Virus record (IMG/VR): IMGVR_UViG_3300027973_000044
Location: 17,924-81,923 of that record
DNA length: 64,000 nt
Reading direction: 5' to 3' (one strand)
Source: a virus
Each line of letters begins with the position of its first letter. Position 1 is the stretch's first letter. The notes below the pieces were generated by a model. That model did no database searches, was not told the origin of the DNA, and worked only from the letters and a program-made list of their open reading frames with translations. A program made the position numbers and the translations under genes. Below, in pieces: positions 35,629 through 43,292 of the stretch.

Positions 35629-36084
35629 TTGAAACTCACAGTCAAAAATACCAAGTATGTGCAAGGCATTTTCAAGCCCACACACATGGAGAAATACAAA
35701 GGCCATGATTTGCCCAGATATCTGAGCAGTTGGGAATTGAAATTGTTTCGCTGGTGTGATATGAATCCCAATGTGTTGGAATGGGGCAGTGAATCCATTG
35801 TTATTCCATATGAAAGTCCTATTGATAGAAAAGTGCACAGATACATTGTGGATGCAGTGGTGAAACTCAAGACTGCCACCGGCATAAAGAAGTATCTCAT
35901 AGAGGTAAAGCCCTACAAACAGACCATAAAACCAGAGCAAACCCCTGGCAAACACAAGAAGACGTTGCTTTATGAGCAATTGACCTATATACAGAATCAG
36001 GCGAAATGGGAAGCGGCTAAATTCTATGCAAAGAAATATGGCTTCGAATTCACCATTTTAACTGAAAAGGAACTCAGGAAATAA
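35629..36084 (+). CDS. 4: Head completion protein (T4 gp4/gp50-like)
   Basis: Needed to finish DNA-filled heads so that tails can join. The 151 aa equal T4 gp4 (150 aa). The sequence SSWELKLFRWCDMNPNVLEW GSE is the family hallmark, and the fold is TnsA/PD-(D/E)xK nuclease-like: E36, D75 (RYIVDAVVK) and E92-x-K94 (LIEVKP) occupy the catalytic positions. The start is TTG 35629, one base after the gp13 stop; the next Met (residue 20) would remove the conserved N-terminal GIFKPTHMEKYKG segment. The gp21 protease gene follows. Confidence 0.88.
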   Translation: MKLTVKNTKYVQGIFKPTHMEKYKGHDLPRYLSSWELKLFRWCDMNPNVLEWGSESIVIPYESPIDRKVHRYIVDAVVKLKTATGIKKYLIEVKPYKQTIKPEQTPGKHKKTLLYEQLTYIQNQAKWEAAKFYAKKYGFEFTILTEKELRK

Positions 36085-36095
36085 GTGAAATCTGA

Positions 36096-36103
36096 TATAA
36101 ATA
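36096..36103 (+). promoter_or_regulatory. Late promoter box TATAAATA
   Basis: An exact TATAAATA ends 5 nt before ATG 36109, which supports that ATG over the upstream GTG 36085. Confidence 0.6.
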
Positions 36104-36108
36104 ATAAT

Positions 36109-36783
36109 ATGGCCTTACGCTTATTAGTTGAGACACCAGCACCTGAAGACCAATACGAATACGTGGTCGAAGAAAAAAGTGGCAATCAACCCAGCACCAT
36201 GTACATCAAGGGACCATACATGCAGTGTGAAGAGGTTAACAAGAACAAGAGAGTTTATGATTCCGGTGAAATGGACAAAGAAGTTAACCGTTACATCAAT
36301 GAAATGGTGAGAACAAACCGTTCCATGGGCGAATTGAACCATCCCACGCAGGCTGAAGTTAACCTGGAGCGTGCCTGTCATTTGGTAACTGAACTCAACC
36401 GCAGTGGCAATGTTTATTATGGCAAATCCAAAGTGCTCACCACACCCATGGGACAGATTGTTAGAAGCTTGATCAATGATGGTGTGCGTGTAGGCATGAG
36501 TTCTCGTGCCCTGGGAAAACTGGAAGAGTGTGGCAATGGTGTGAACCGCGTCAAGGACTTTCGTTTGGTTGCAGTGGATTGTGTTGCTGATCCAAGTTTT
36601 CCCAAAGCTTTCGTCAATGGCATTCTTGAATCCAAGCAATTTGTAGTAACCCAAGATGGTCACTACGAAGAATATTATGATTCATTTTCCGACAGACTTC
36701 GCAACCTGCCTCGCAGAGATGTTGAAGGTTATCTCAAAGAACAAATTCTGGAGTTCTTTGGCAAGATCAGCAAAGTGCTCTAA
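36109..36783 (+). CDS. 21: Prohead core protease (T4 gp21-like)
   Basis: Serine protease that matures the prohead by cutting the scaffold and capsid proteins. The 224 aa match T4 gp21 (212 aa). Catalytic elements are visible: H78 in MGELNHP, S131/S132 in VGMSSRALG, and D161 in VDCVADPSF. The family start YIKGPYMQCEEVNKNKRVY is also present. A frame from GTG 36085 would add eight residues, but the late promoter box would then lie inside the gene, so ATG 36109 is chosen. It sits before the core protein and scaffold genes, as in T4. Confidence 0.93.
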   Translation: MALRLLVETPAPEDQYEYVVEEKSGNQPSTMYIKGPYMQCEEVNKNKRVYDSGEMDKEVNRYINEMVRTNRSMGELNHPTQAEVNLERACHLVTELNRSGNVYYGKSKVLTTPMGQIVRSLINDGVRVGMSSRALGKLEECGNGVNRVKDFRLVAVDCVADPSFPKAFVNGILESKQFVVTQDGHYEEYYDSFSDRLRNLPRRDVEGYLKEQILEFFGKISKVL

Positions 36784-37157
36784 TGAATATCTCCCAGCCA
36801 TTCACACCTGCTGTTATTTCGGTTGGTTCAACCCAACAAAAGCCTGAATTGGCTGCCCAACTGGCCATGAAGTCACAGAAGAAGATGAAACCTGCCATGG
36901 TTGTTGCGAAAGATGAAGAATGCTATGAAGATGAAACAGGTTATGTCAACATGTGCAAAAAATGTCGTAAAGATTCACAGAATTTCGTAGGCGCGCACTA
37001 TAAATATAACAGTATGCAAGAGAGAGTTAATATTGTCAACTTTTTAAAGTTTTTGAACGAGAAAAATTATGCTGAGGCGCATAAATATTTAAAGAAAGTT
37101 ATGGAAATGAAATTAGCTAAGCGCATTGCACTAAATAAAAATGTGAGGTTATTTTAA
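36783..37157 (+). CDS. Small prohead core protein candidate (gp68-like)
   Basis: The 124-aa product lies between the protease and the scaffold, where T4-like phages encode a small core protein (gp68, 141 aa). Residues 1-45 are polar with many Lys and Gln. Then comes a Cys cluster (CYEDETGYVNMCKKC, C-x10-C-x2-C) that could bind a metal. Residues 75-124 form a basic helix region (ERVNIVNFLKFLNEKNYAEA, YLKKVMEMKLAKRIAL). The start overlaps the gp21 stop (TAATG). The gp68 assignment rests mostly on position and composition. Confidence 0.5.
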   Translation: MNISQPFTPAVISVGSTQQKPELAAQLAMKSQKKMKPAMVVAKDEECYEDETGYVNMCKKCRKDSQNFVGAHYKYNSMQERVNIVNFLKFLNEKNYAEAHKYLKKVMEMKLAKRIALNKNVRLF

Positions 37158-37160
37158 TTT

Positions 37161-38030
37161 ATGACAAAAGACATCAAAACTATTCTAAAAGAAGCAACAC
37201 AAGATCTTCTCTCTGAGGAAGTTCTTAAGGAAATCGAAGCAGCATTTAATTCTGCTATTTCTGAAAAAGTGCAACTTCACGTTACAAAAGCTCTTACCGA
37301 ACAAGATGAAGATTACAGCAGCAAGCTAGAGCATCTTCTGGAAACCATCGATGCAGATCATACATCCAAGCTCGAAAAAGTTGTTGAAGCCATTGATGCT
37401 AACCACACAGAGAAATTAAAAGCTCTTGTGGAGAAGTATAGCAACGCTCTCAGCAAAGAAGCCAAAGCTTTCAAAGACAGCACCATTGACAATATTAGCA
37501 CATACCTTGAAGCGTATATCGACGAGACATTGCCTGCTAATGAAATTAAGGATGCTGTTAAGAATCGCAGAGCCTTGGAGGTTCTCGATCAACTAAGATC
37601 CATTTTGGGCGTTGATGCCGCCCTGGCGAAAGAAAGTGTTCGCGAAGCCATCGTAGATGGAAAGCGTCAATTACAAGAAGCTTCTGAGAAGCTTGAAGCC
37701 GCTAACAAAGAGTTAGCTCAGGTTAAGGCACAACTCGCCACGCGTAATGCGGAACTTACACTCGAAAAGAAGACTGTAGGTTTATCCGCTCGCAAGAAAG
37801 AGTATGTGAACAAGGTGATGAAGACCAAGAGTAGCGAATTCATTACTGAGAACATTGATTATGCCTTGAGCTTATTCGATAAGACAGAAAAAGAGCGGCT
37901 TCAAAATATTAAAGAGGAAGCGGTGCAAGATGCAGCTGCAACACAAGTGGATCGTCCAGTAATGGAAGAGACAGAAGTTGTTGCTGAATCAGTCACCAAC
38001 CCTTACCTCAAAGAACTTTCTAAGTACTAA
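37161..38030 (+). CDS. 22: Prohead scaffold protein (T4 gp22-like)
   Basis: Main internal scaffold around which the capsid assembles, later degraded by gp21. The 289 aa (T4: 269) are almost entirely charged helix and coiled coil. Short repeats HLLETIDADHTSKLEKVVEA IDANHTEKL occur at about 60-90, and a long coiled coil (REAIVDGKRQLQEASEKLEA) at about 160-200. The conserved C-terminal end is TNPYLKELSKY, like T4-type gp22. The capsid gene follows 95 bp later. Confidence 0.88.
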   Translation: MTKDIKTILKEATQDLLSEEVLKEIEAAFNSAISEKVQLHVTKALTEQDEDYSSKLEHLLETIDADHTSKLEKVVEAIDANHTEKLKALVEKYSNALSKEAKAFKDSTIDNISTYLEAYIDETLPANEIKDAVKNRRALEVLDQLRSILGVDAALAKESVREAIVDGKRQLQEASEKLEAANKELAQVKAQLATRNAELTLEKKTVGLSARKKEYVNKVMKTKSSEFITENIDYALSLFDKTEKERLQNIKEEAVQDAAATQVDRPVMEETEVVAESVTNPYLKELSKY

Positions 38031-38125
38031 TTAGTACTAGTAAAGAAGTTAAAGAGGCGCAAGCCTGATTTATATTGTAGATTTTATATATTCTACAGGT
38101 CGAAAATAAAGGAGAACTAATAATT
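38031..38125 (+). promoter_or_regulatory. Leader of the capsid gene with inverted repeat and strong ribosome site
   Basis: The gap before gp23 holds a 6-bp inverted repeat, TGTAGA and TCTACA, around an AT-rich loop (about 38076-38097), then AAAGGAG at about 38108-38114, 11 nt before ATG 38126. Unlike most late genes here, the capsid gene thus has a conventional leader and Shine-Dalgarno site. The AT-rich loop (TTTTATATAT) may include a late promoter, but no exact TATAAATA is present. Confidence 0.45.
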
Positions 38126-39604
38126 ATGAAATCAATCAGACCTACACAGTCTTACATTGATGAGTCTCGCGCACAAGCGTTGCTCGAAAAGTGGAAACCA
38201 GTTTTGGATTACACTTCGGCCAACGTTAAAGCCATCGAAGATGATCATACTCGTTTGAACACAGCCATGCTCTTGGAAAACCAAGAAGCTTGGTGCGTCA
38301 ATGAGGCTAATCAATCGGGTGGTGGTGCCGCTGGCACAGGTTCTGTCTTCGGCTCCAACGCCACAGGTAACTACGGGAACCAAATTCCCAATAGCTCACC
38401 TCAAGGTGATTGGTATGCTCAAGGCGATGCTCGTTTGCCTAAGATTCTCATTCCAATGATTCGTAGAACGTTCCCCGAGTTAATCACCAATGAAATTGTA
38501 GGCGTACAGCCCATGGGTGGACCAGTTGGTCTAGCCTTTGCTTTACGTTACAAGTATTCTCCATATCAGCTTGGCAACGATGGCATCGATGGTTCCGGCA
38601 CAAATGCTGGCAATCTTCTTGCCAATCCCCAACAAGCATCGCTTAACAAGGAGCTTGGTTACCAATACCTCGACACCCGCTACACTGGTACATCCAGCAC
38701 CACCCTAACCGGTGGCGCACCTGGGACAGACGCCGCAAGCCTCTTCCCTTGGATCAACCAAGATAACGGTGTGGCTCAACTTCTCAGCCAGTTCGAATTG
38801 ACGGGCAAAATCCCTCAGATCGAAGTCAGCTTTGAAAAGACAGCCGTCGAAGCCGGTACCCGCAGACTCGCTGCTCGCTGGTCGGTAGAACTCGAACAGG
38901 ATCTTAAGAACATGAACGGTATTGATATCGATACTGAGCTCACCAACGCTATGTCGTATGAGCTACAGGCCGAAATCGACCGTGAAATGATCGCTCGCAT
39001 GATCCAAGTCTCACTCAACGCTGGTGCTGGCACAGGATACTCCGTATGGAGCCCTGCTTCCGCAGACGGCCGTTGGTTGGTAGAGCGCAATCGCGATTTC
39101 TATCAGAGACTCATCATCGAGGCTAACAGAATTGCTGTTCGCAATCGTCGTGGTGCTGCCAACTTTATTGTTGCCACACCTCGCGTTTGCGCGATCCTCG
39201 AGATGCTTCCTGAGTTTCAATGGGTGCCAGTCCAAGGCAATGTCAACACTCAACCTGTTGGCGTAGCTAAGGTTGGTAACCTTGGTGGCAGATTCAACGT
39301 TTACCGTGATACACGTACAGAGGCCCAATATGAGGGTGGCTTACGTTCCGGTTACCGCGTTGAGTACGCTCTACTCGGATACAAAGGTCCGGAGTTTTAT
39401 GACACTGGTATCATCTATTGCCCTTACATCCCTGTAATGGTACAGAGAACCATTGGTCCTAATGACTTCTCGCCACGCGTTGGCTTGCTAACTCGTTATG
39501 GCGTTGTTGACAATATCTTCGGTGCTAATCTATATTATCACACGATTCTATTGTCCGGACTTGGTCAAGCGTTCACACCTGCAAGTGCTTCAGTTTATTT
39601 CTAA
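38126..39604 (+). CDS. 23: Major capsid protein (T4 gp23-like)
   Basis: Forms the hexameric shell lattice (HK97 fold). The 492 aa compare with 521 aa in T4. Recognisable parts are LLENQEAWCVNEAN near the expected gp21 cleavage region, RLPKILIPMIRRTFPELITN EIVGVQPMGGPVGLAFALRY, AARWSVELEQDLKNMNGIDI D and the C-terminal PEFYDTGIIYCPYIPVMV. Cleavage probably removes about the first 50-60 residues. It is preceded by a strong ribosome site and followed by a strong terminator, as suits the most abundant product. Codon use here looks more GC-rich than in the tail genes. Confidence 0.96.
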   Translation: MKSIRPTQSYIDESRAQALLEKWKPVLDYTSANVKAIEDDHTRLNTAMLLENQEAWCVNEANQSGGGAAGTGSVFGSNATGNYGNQIPNSSPQGDWYAQGDARLPKILIPMIRRTFPELITNEIVGVQPMGGPVGLAFALRYKYSPYQLGNDGIDGSGTNAGNLLANPQQASLNKELGYQYLDTRYTGTSSTTLTGGAPGTDAASLFPWINQDNGVAQLLSQFELTGKIPQIEVSFEKTAVEAGTRRLAARWSVELEQDLKNMNGIDIDTELTNAMSYELQAEIDREMIARMIQVSLNAGAGTGYSVWSPASADGRWLVERNRDFYQRLIIEANRIAVRNRRGAANFIVATPRVCAILEMLPEFQWVPVQGNVNTQPVGVAKVGNLGGRFNVYRDTRTEAQYEGGLRSGYRVEYALLGYKGPEFYDTGIIYCPYIPVMVQRTIGPNDFSPRVGLLTRYGVVDNIFGANLYYHTILLSGLGQAFTPASASVYF

Positions 39605-39652
39605 AGCATTTGTTGGCAGCGAATAAGAAAAAATTCCCGGTACGTCCCGGTT

Positions 39653-39684
39653 TAAAAAGAGGCCTTTCGGGGCCTCTTTTTTTG
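39653..39684 (+). terminator. Intrinsic terminator after the capsid gene
   Basis: AGAGGCC and GGCCTCT form a 7-bp GC-rich stem around a short TTTCGG-type loop, preceded by AAAAAG and followed by TTTTTTT. This is a textbook rho-independent terminator. An A-tract on the other side means it could also work in reverse. The region between the gp23 stop and this hairpin also has a short direct repeat (TCCCGGTACGTCCCGG). Confidence 0.9.
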
Positions 39685-39703
39685 TATTAAGCCAGTCAAA
39701 ATA

Positions 39704-39711
39704 TATAAATA
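39704..39711 (+). promoter_or_regulatory. Late promoter box TATAAATA
   Basis: An exact TATAAATA ends 6 nt before ATG 39718. After the terminator, it gives the LCIB-like gene its own late transcription. Confidence 0.6.
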
Positions 39712-39717
39712 ATACAT

Positions 39718-40803
39718 ATGGCCATTATACCGGTATCCGCTTTGAAGGATGCATTTGCAGATGGAGACACACCTGACTCAAATGATTTTATCAATTTAAT
39801 TGACACCACATGTGCTCTGCCTTCTGCAACCAACAGTAACATTGGATCCACTTACACAACAAACTTGACTCTCGTGCAAGGCATGACCGGGATCCCTGTG
39901 GTAATAAACGGTAGCACCTACTATCTTCCTGTGTTCACCACTTATGTGGCTCCAGATCAAGCAGCTTATACAGCCACTGTGAGGCAGACCTATTCAAATG
40001 CAGTCTTGGCAGAAACTGTGGGTGCAAGATGTGCCACATTCATACAGAGCGTTTGCGGATATGCGCCAGGTGATGTTGTCACAGCAGCCTGCATATGTTC
40101 AGATGATAAAAATGCTCCCATCTTCCCCAACAATACATTTGGTCAATACCCCACATCATTGCAACAATTTTCTGGACCATTTTTTGCTGGTGGCATTGGT
40201 GGTTATCCCTTCCCAGGCATTGTGGGTCTGTTTGCATGGATGAGCCATGTGACCACACCAGGTGCATTGTTTATCTATGTGCATCCCCACATTGGCATTA
40301 CTCAGAGTGGACAAGTGGGATTCATGAAGCGCAGAGGGCAGCAGGGCAATCTGTCTCAAACTTGTGGTGCAGTTAATGCAGCACAAGCCAGAATTGTTGG
40401 TACACTTAGTGCGACTCCTCCAACTTTTCCAAGTGCAGAATTCACCATCAATGATTTCCAACAATTCACCTTGGTGAATGCACTGTATTCTAACCGAACC
40501 ACCCGCAATGCATTGACAGCAGCTGCTCCGTTGCAGGGTGGCACATATGGCCAGAGAATGAAGATAGCCACTGATGCCATTCTGGTTGCAGCATTGAGTG
40601 CAGTGGAAACAATTTTACCCATATCTTATGGTGCTTTCTTTCAAGGTGAAAACACAGTGGATGTGTTTGTGCATGCAGGCACATTCATCAATGTGGACGA
40701 TGGGTACAGTGCTTACATAGACACCATTGCATTCAAGAAATACAATCCAGTCACACAGACATTCACCACCCTCACCAGCGCTTTCACAGCAGCTTTTGCC
40801 TAG
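39718..40803 (+). CDS. LCIB-family beta-carbonic-anhydrase-like protein, probably virion-associated
   Basis: The 361-aa product appears to join two modules. Residues 1-45 (VSALKDAFADGDTPDSNDFI NLID) follow the L-K-x-x-F-x-x-G-D-x-P-x-x-x-D-F-x-x-L-I-D pattern common at the start of phage fibre proteins. Residues about 95-330 resemble the LCIB/C family (limiting-CO2-inducible, beta-carbonic-anhydrase fold): C127 in CSDD, GGIGGYPFPGIVGL (158-171), H191 in HPHIGITQSGQVGF, R-G-Q at 206-208 and C216 in TCGA. The predicted zinc ligands C127, H191 and C216 have spacing (64, 25) close to that family, and D129 is kept; the position of the usual Arg two residues later holds Lys. The reaction would be CO2 hydration. 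Activity is unproven, and a binding-only domain is possible. Confidence 0.6.
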   Translation: MAIIPVSALKDAFADGDTPDSNDFINLIDTTCALPSATNSNIGSTYTTNLTLVQGMTGIPVVINGSTYYLPVFTTYVAPDQAAYTATVRQTYSNAVLAETVGARCATFIQSVCGYAPGDVVTAACICSDDKNAPIFPNNTFGQYPTSLQQFSGPFFAGGIGGYPFPGIVGLFAWMSHVTTPGALFIYVHPHIGITQSGQVGFMKRRGQQGNLSQTCGAVNAAQARIVGTLSATPPTFPSAEFTINDFQQFTLVNALYSNRTTRNALTAAAPLQGGTYGQRMKIATDAILVAALSAVETILPISYGAFFQGENTVDVFVHAGTFINVDDGYSAYIDTIAFKKYNPVTQTFTTLTSAFTAAFA

Positions 40804-40849
40804 TCCGCATAATCTAGATCCCCAGCAGTAGCAGATTGTATGTATTGAG

Positions 40850-40857
40850 CTAAATTA
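40850..40857 (+). promoter_or_regulatory. Late-promoter-like box CTAAATTA
   Basis: CTAAATTA ends 5 nt before the TTG start at 40863, as in the gene at 4055. Confidence 0.35.
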
Positions 40858-40862
40858 TTGTA

Positions 40863-41471
40863 TTGAAATTTAAAGATATATTTGTATTTGAAAAGCGGTT
40901 GGCAGAGTTCGCCGGTGCACCATTTGCTGTTTCCACATGTTGTTGTACACATGCACTAGAACTATGCTTCCGTATTCTAAAACCCAATTATGTAGAGTTT
41001 TCATGTCATACCTACATGGGAATCATCATGATGCTCAAAAATTTACATGTTCCCTTTCGAATGATTAACGATCAATGGCAGGGTGAATATAATTTTCGCA
41101 ATAGCCCCATATGGGACTGTGCCAGGAAGTTTGTACCTAACATGTATGTGTCAGGATCTTACAAATGCGTTAGTTTTGGTGAAAACAAACCTCTTGATCT
41201 TGGCCGTGGGGGTGCAATTCTCCTGGATAATGAACAACACTACAAGCTTCTAACCATGTTAAAATTTGATGGCAAAGATGTACAATATGAGCCATGGATA
41301 GATCAACAATATTTTGATGTGGGGTATCACTACAAGATGAATAACCGCGAATGCATTGTTGGTTTAGACAAACTTAATGAATTCATAACCAAAGGTGACT
41401 TCTCTTATTCCCATACACCATATAGAGACTGTCGCAGAATGATAGTCAAAGGCATGCCACTGTTTACATGA
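40863..41471 (+). CDS. Short DegT/DnrJ/EryC1-type PLP aminotransferase
   Basis: Resembles sugar aminotransferases that convert keto-NDP-sugars to amino sugars. The large-domain features are visible: FEKRLAEFAGAPFAVSTCCC THALELCF (cofactor region), SFGENKPLDLGRGGAILLDN with the presumed PLP-binding lysine (K in ENKP), and VGYHYKMNNRECIVGLDKLN, the G-Y-N-Y-R-M-x-x-x-x-A-x-x-G-L-x-Q-L family motif. At 202 aa it is about half the usual 370-400 aa and lacks the C-terminal small domain. The start is probably TTG 40863. Its stop overlaps the next start (ATGA), so it is coupled to the glycosyltransferase. Confidence 0.7.
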   Translation: MKFKDIFVFEKRLAEFAGAPFAVSTCCCTHALELCFRILKPNYVEFSCHTYMGIIMMLKNLHVPFRMINDQWQGEYNFRNSPIWDCARKFVPNMYVSGSYKCVSFGENKPLDLGRGGAILLDNEQHYKLLTMLKFDGKDVQYEPWIDQQYFDVGYHYKMNNRECIVGLDKLNEFITKGDFSYSHTPYRDCRRMIVKGMPLFT

Positions 41472-42337
41472 AGATAGATTACGTATTTTCGTTTGCTAAT
41501 CATTTTTATAAAGAGCTCTACAAGCAGCATTTTGATTGCGCTCTTATTAATCCGCGCAATGTTCATGAGCTACAGTCTGTGGATACAGCAAAGAATATTA
41601 TATTTTTATTTGGAGACCCATACACTCTCAACTATATCAATAGGAGCAATCTTTCTGGCAAGAATATAATGTTTTTAAGACGGCATGAGTTCTATGAAAA
41701 TAATTTTGCATTGCTTCAAAAAAACCGTGTTAAGATTCAGCATTTTTTTACTTTAAATTCTTTCTTTCAAAACAAATTAAGAGACTCATACGGTATTGAG
41801 TCCACCATAGAGAAAAATTATCTGGATGAACAGCTATGGACATACAAAGGAAGAGGCCATGGCAAAGAGATTGCTTGGGTGGGTGAATTTCAGCAACGCA
41901 AATCACCAGATTATTTGAGTGAATTATTGTCTTGTTTGCCGGATTATAACATCCATTGTGCCATTTCACCAGGTCCCTCGAAACAACTGTATGTAGATTT
42001 TCTACAAAACCATAATCATAGCAATTTATTCCTGCATGATGATATTAATACTCAAGAGAAAATGAACAAATGGTTGGATGATAAAAACTATTTGGTAACC
42101 ACATCCATATCAGAGGGCTTGCCTAATAATGTCCTGGAGGCTCTGGCCAAAGGTATTAAGCCCGTAGTAAGAGATTACCCTGGCAATATATTTCATAAAT
42201 TTGCATATGAAAATATTTCTCAATTGAAATTGCACTTATCCGGTGAATACAATTCACTAGAATATCGGCACATGATTGAAGAGCATTATGGATTAAAGCA
42301 TTTTCTAGACTTTAGAGACAAGGTTATTGAGCTCTAA
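41468..42337 (+). CDS. Glycosyltransferase, GT-B fold (GT4-like)
   Basis: The 289-aa product transfers a sugar from an activated donor. The C-terminal half has the GT-B donor-site pattern: KEIAWVGEFQQRKSPDYL, then SISEGLPNNVLEALAKGIKP VV, where the E-x7-E motif contacts the nucleotide sugar. The N-terminal half lacks the usual glycine loop and is short. No membrane segment or signal is seen, so it should act in the cytoplasm. It overlaps the aminotransferase gene by 4 bp and runs tail to tail into the radical SAM gene with a 14-bp overlap. Confidence 0.8.
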   Translation: MKIDYVFSFANHFYKELYKQHFDCALINPRNVHELQSVDTAKNIIFLFGDPYTLNYINRSNLSGKNIMFLRRHEFYENNFALLQKNRVKIQHFFTLNSFFQNKLRDSYGIESTIEKNYLDEQLWTYKGRGHGKEIAWVGEFQQRKSPDYLSELLSCLPDYNIHCAISPGPSKQLYVDFLQNHNHSNLFLHDDINTQEKMNKWLDDKNYLVTTSISEGLPNNVLEALAKGIKPVVRDYPGNIFHKFAYENISQLKLHLSGEYNSLEYRHMIEEHYGLKHFLDFRDKVIEL

Positions 42338-43292
42338 CAAAGGACTTTTGTATCTTCATGTCAAAGAGGTGCGGGCATGCAGTCTTGGGGCATACAATTG
42401 GTGAATCAAATAGTTTGATTCTTAGGTTTGGATTCTCTTGAAGATTGCCAAAATATCTCTGTCGGCAACAAGCGCCCCAGATGGAACCATCTTCTTTGAT
42501 GTTAAGAGCATTTTTGCCTGCGTTACAGAAAATGCCTCTGAAGTTGTGAAAGTTATTTGCTAATATCTCCTGGCCGTCAAATGGGGTCTTTCTGCCATCA
42601 AAATATTCAACCTCTATTCTATCATTTTCAAAATTATATTTTCTATTGGATGGATTGTGCTTGATGAAATCTATTTGCTCTTGATTGTAAAGTGGAGTAA
42701 AGTGTCTTTTGTAATCATTAACATCAAGAACTCCTTTGTTATTGACAGTGATACCGTCTATTTTGAAGAACTCTTTTGATGCCTCTATTGCTACGTCCCA
42801 ATGTTCAGGGTCCATCAACACATGCAATTCAATATGCTTTTTCTTTTTTAAAAATATTTCAAAGATGCTTTTGAAGTGATCTATGTTTGCATACCTTGGG
42901 TGAAAGCTTGGATACAGAATATCAATCAAATCTACAGCTTTAGACCAGAATTCTAAATTATTACCCAGATTTGTATTCATTGCCACCAGAAAGTTAATGG
43001 ATCTCAGGTATGACATCACTTCTTCAACTCCTTTATAGAAACTGGGCTCACCTCCAGTGAGGGTTATCTTTCTTTGAGGCTTGGATTGTATGCAGGGGTT
43101 ATCTTTATATAAGTTATCAAAGAAATTTATATATATTTCAGAAGAAATATGCGGAAACATACCTTTGTGAAGAACAGGGGGGCAGTAATTGCATCGTTGA
43201 TTGCATAGATTATTAATTACAAAATTAATTGCAAAGATGTCATTGGTGATGCCTTTGATGATGGGTTGGTTAATATGGTTTTGCATGTTCAC
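42324..43292 (-). CDS. Radical SAM protein with SPASM-like C-terminus (1)
   Basis: The 322-aa product carries the radical SAM cluster motif C30-x3-C34-x2-C37 (CNQRCNYC) and the SAM-binding TGGEPSF at 79-85, followed by strand/helix repeats of the partial TIM barrel. The C-terminal third has further cysteines (GIFCNAG, WGACCRQ, CPKTACPH), which probably bind an extra Fe-S cluster as in SPASM/Twitch proteins. Such enzymes modify peptides, proteins or sugars by radical chemistry; the substrate here is unknown. The start at 43292 (or Met 3) overlaps the upstream radical SAM gene by about 23 bp. Confidence 0.85.
   Translation of the reverse strand: MNMQNHINQPIIKGITNDIFAINFVINNLCNQRCNYCPPVLHKGMFPHISSEIYINFFDNLYKDNPCIQSKPQRKITLTGGEPSFYKGVEEVMSYLRSINFLVAMNTNLGNNLEFWSKAVDLIDILYPSFHPRYANIDHFKSIFEIFLKKKKHIELHVLMDPEHWDVAIEASKEFFKIDGITVNNKGVLDVNDYKRHFTPLYNQEQIDFIKHNPSNRKYNFENDRIEVEYFDGRKTPFDGQEILANNFHNFRGIFCNAGKNALNIKEDGSIWGACCRQRYFGNLQENPNLRIKLFDSPIVCPKTACPHLFDMKIQKSFVRAQ

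Noticed and set aside
36085-36108. GTG start for the gp21 protease
   Set aside because: The late promoter box would lie within the gene; ATG 36109 has the normal family start.
36124-36663. 179-aa minus-strand frame inside the gp21 gene
   Set aside because: Antisense shadow of a confidently assigned protease, with no promoter or family motif.
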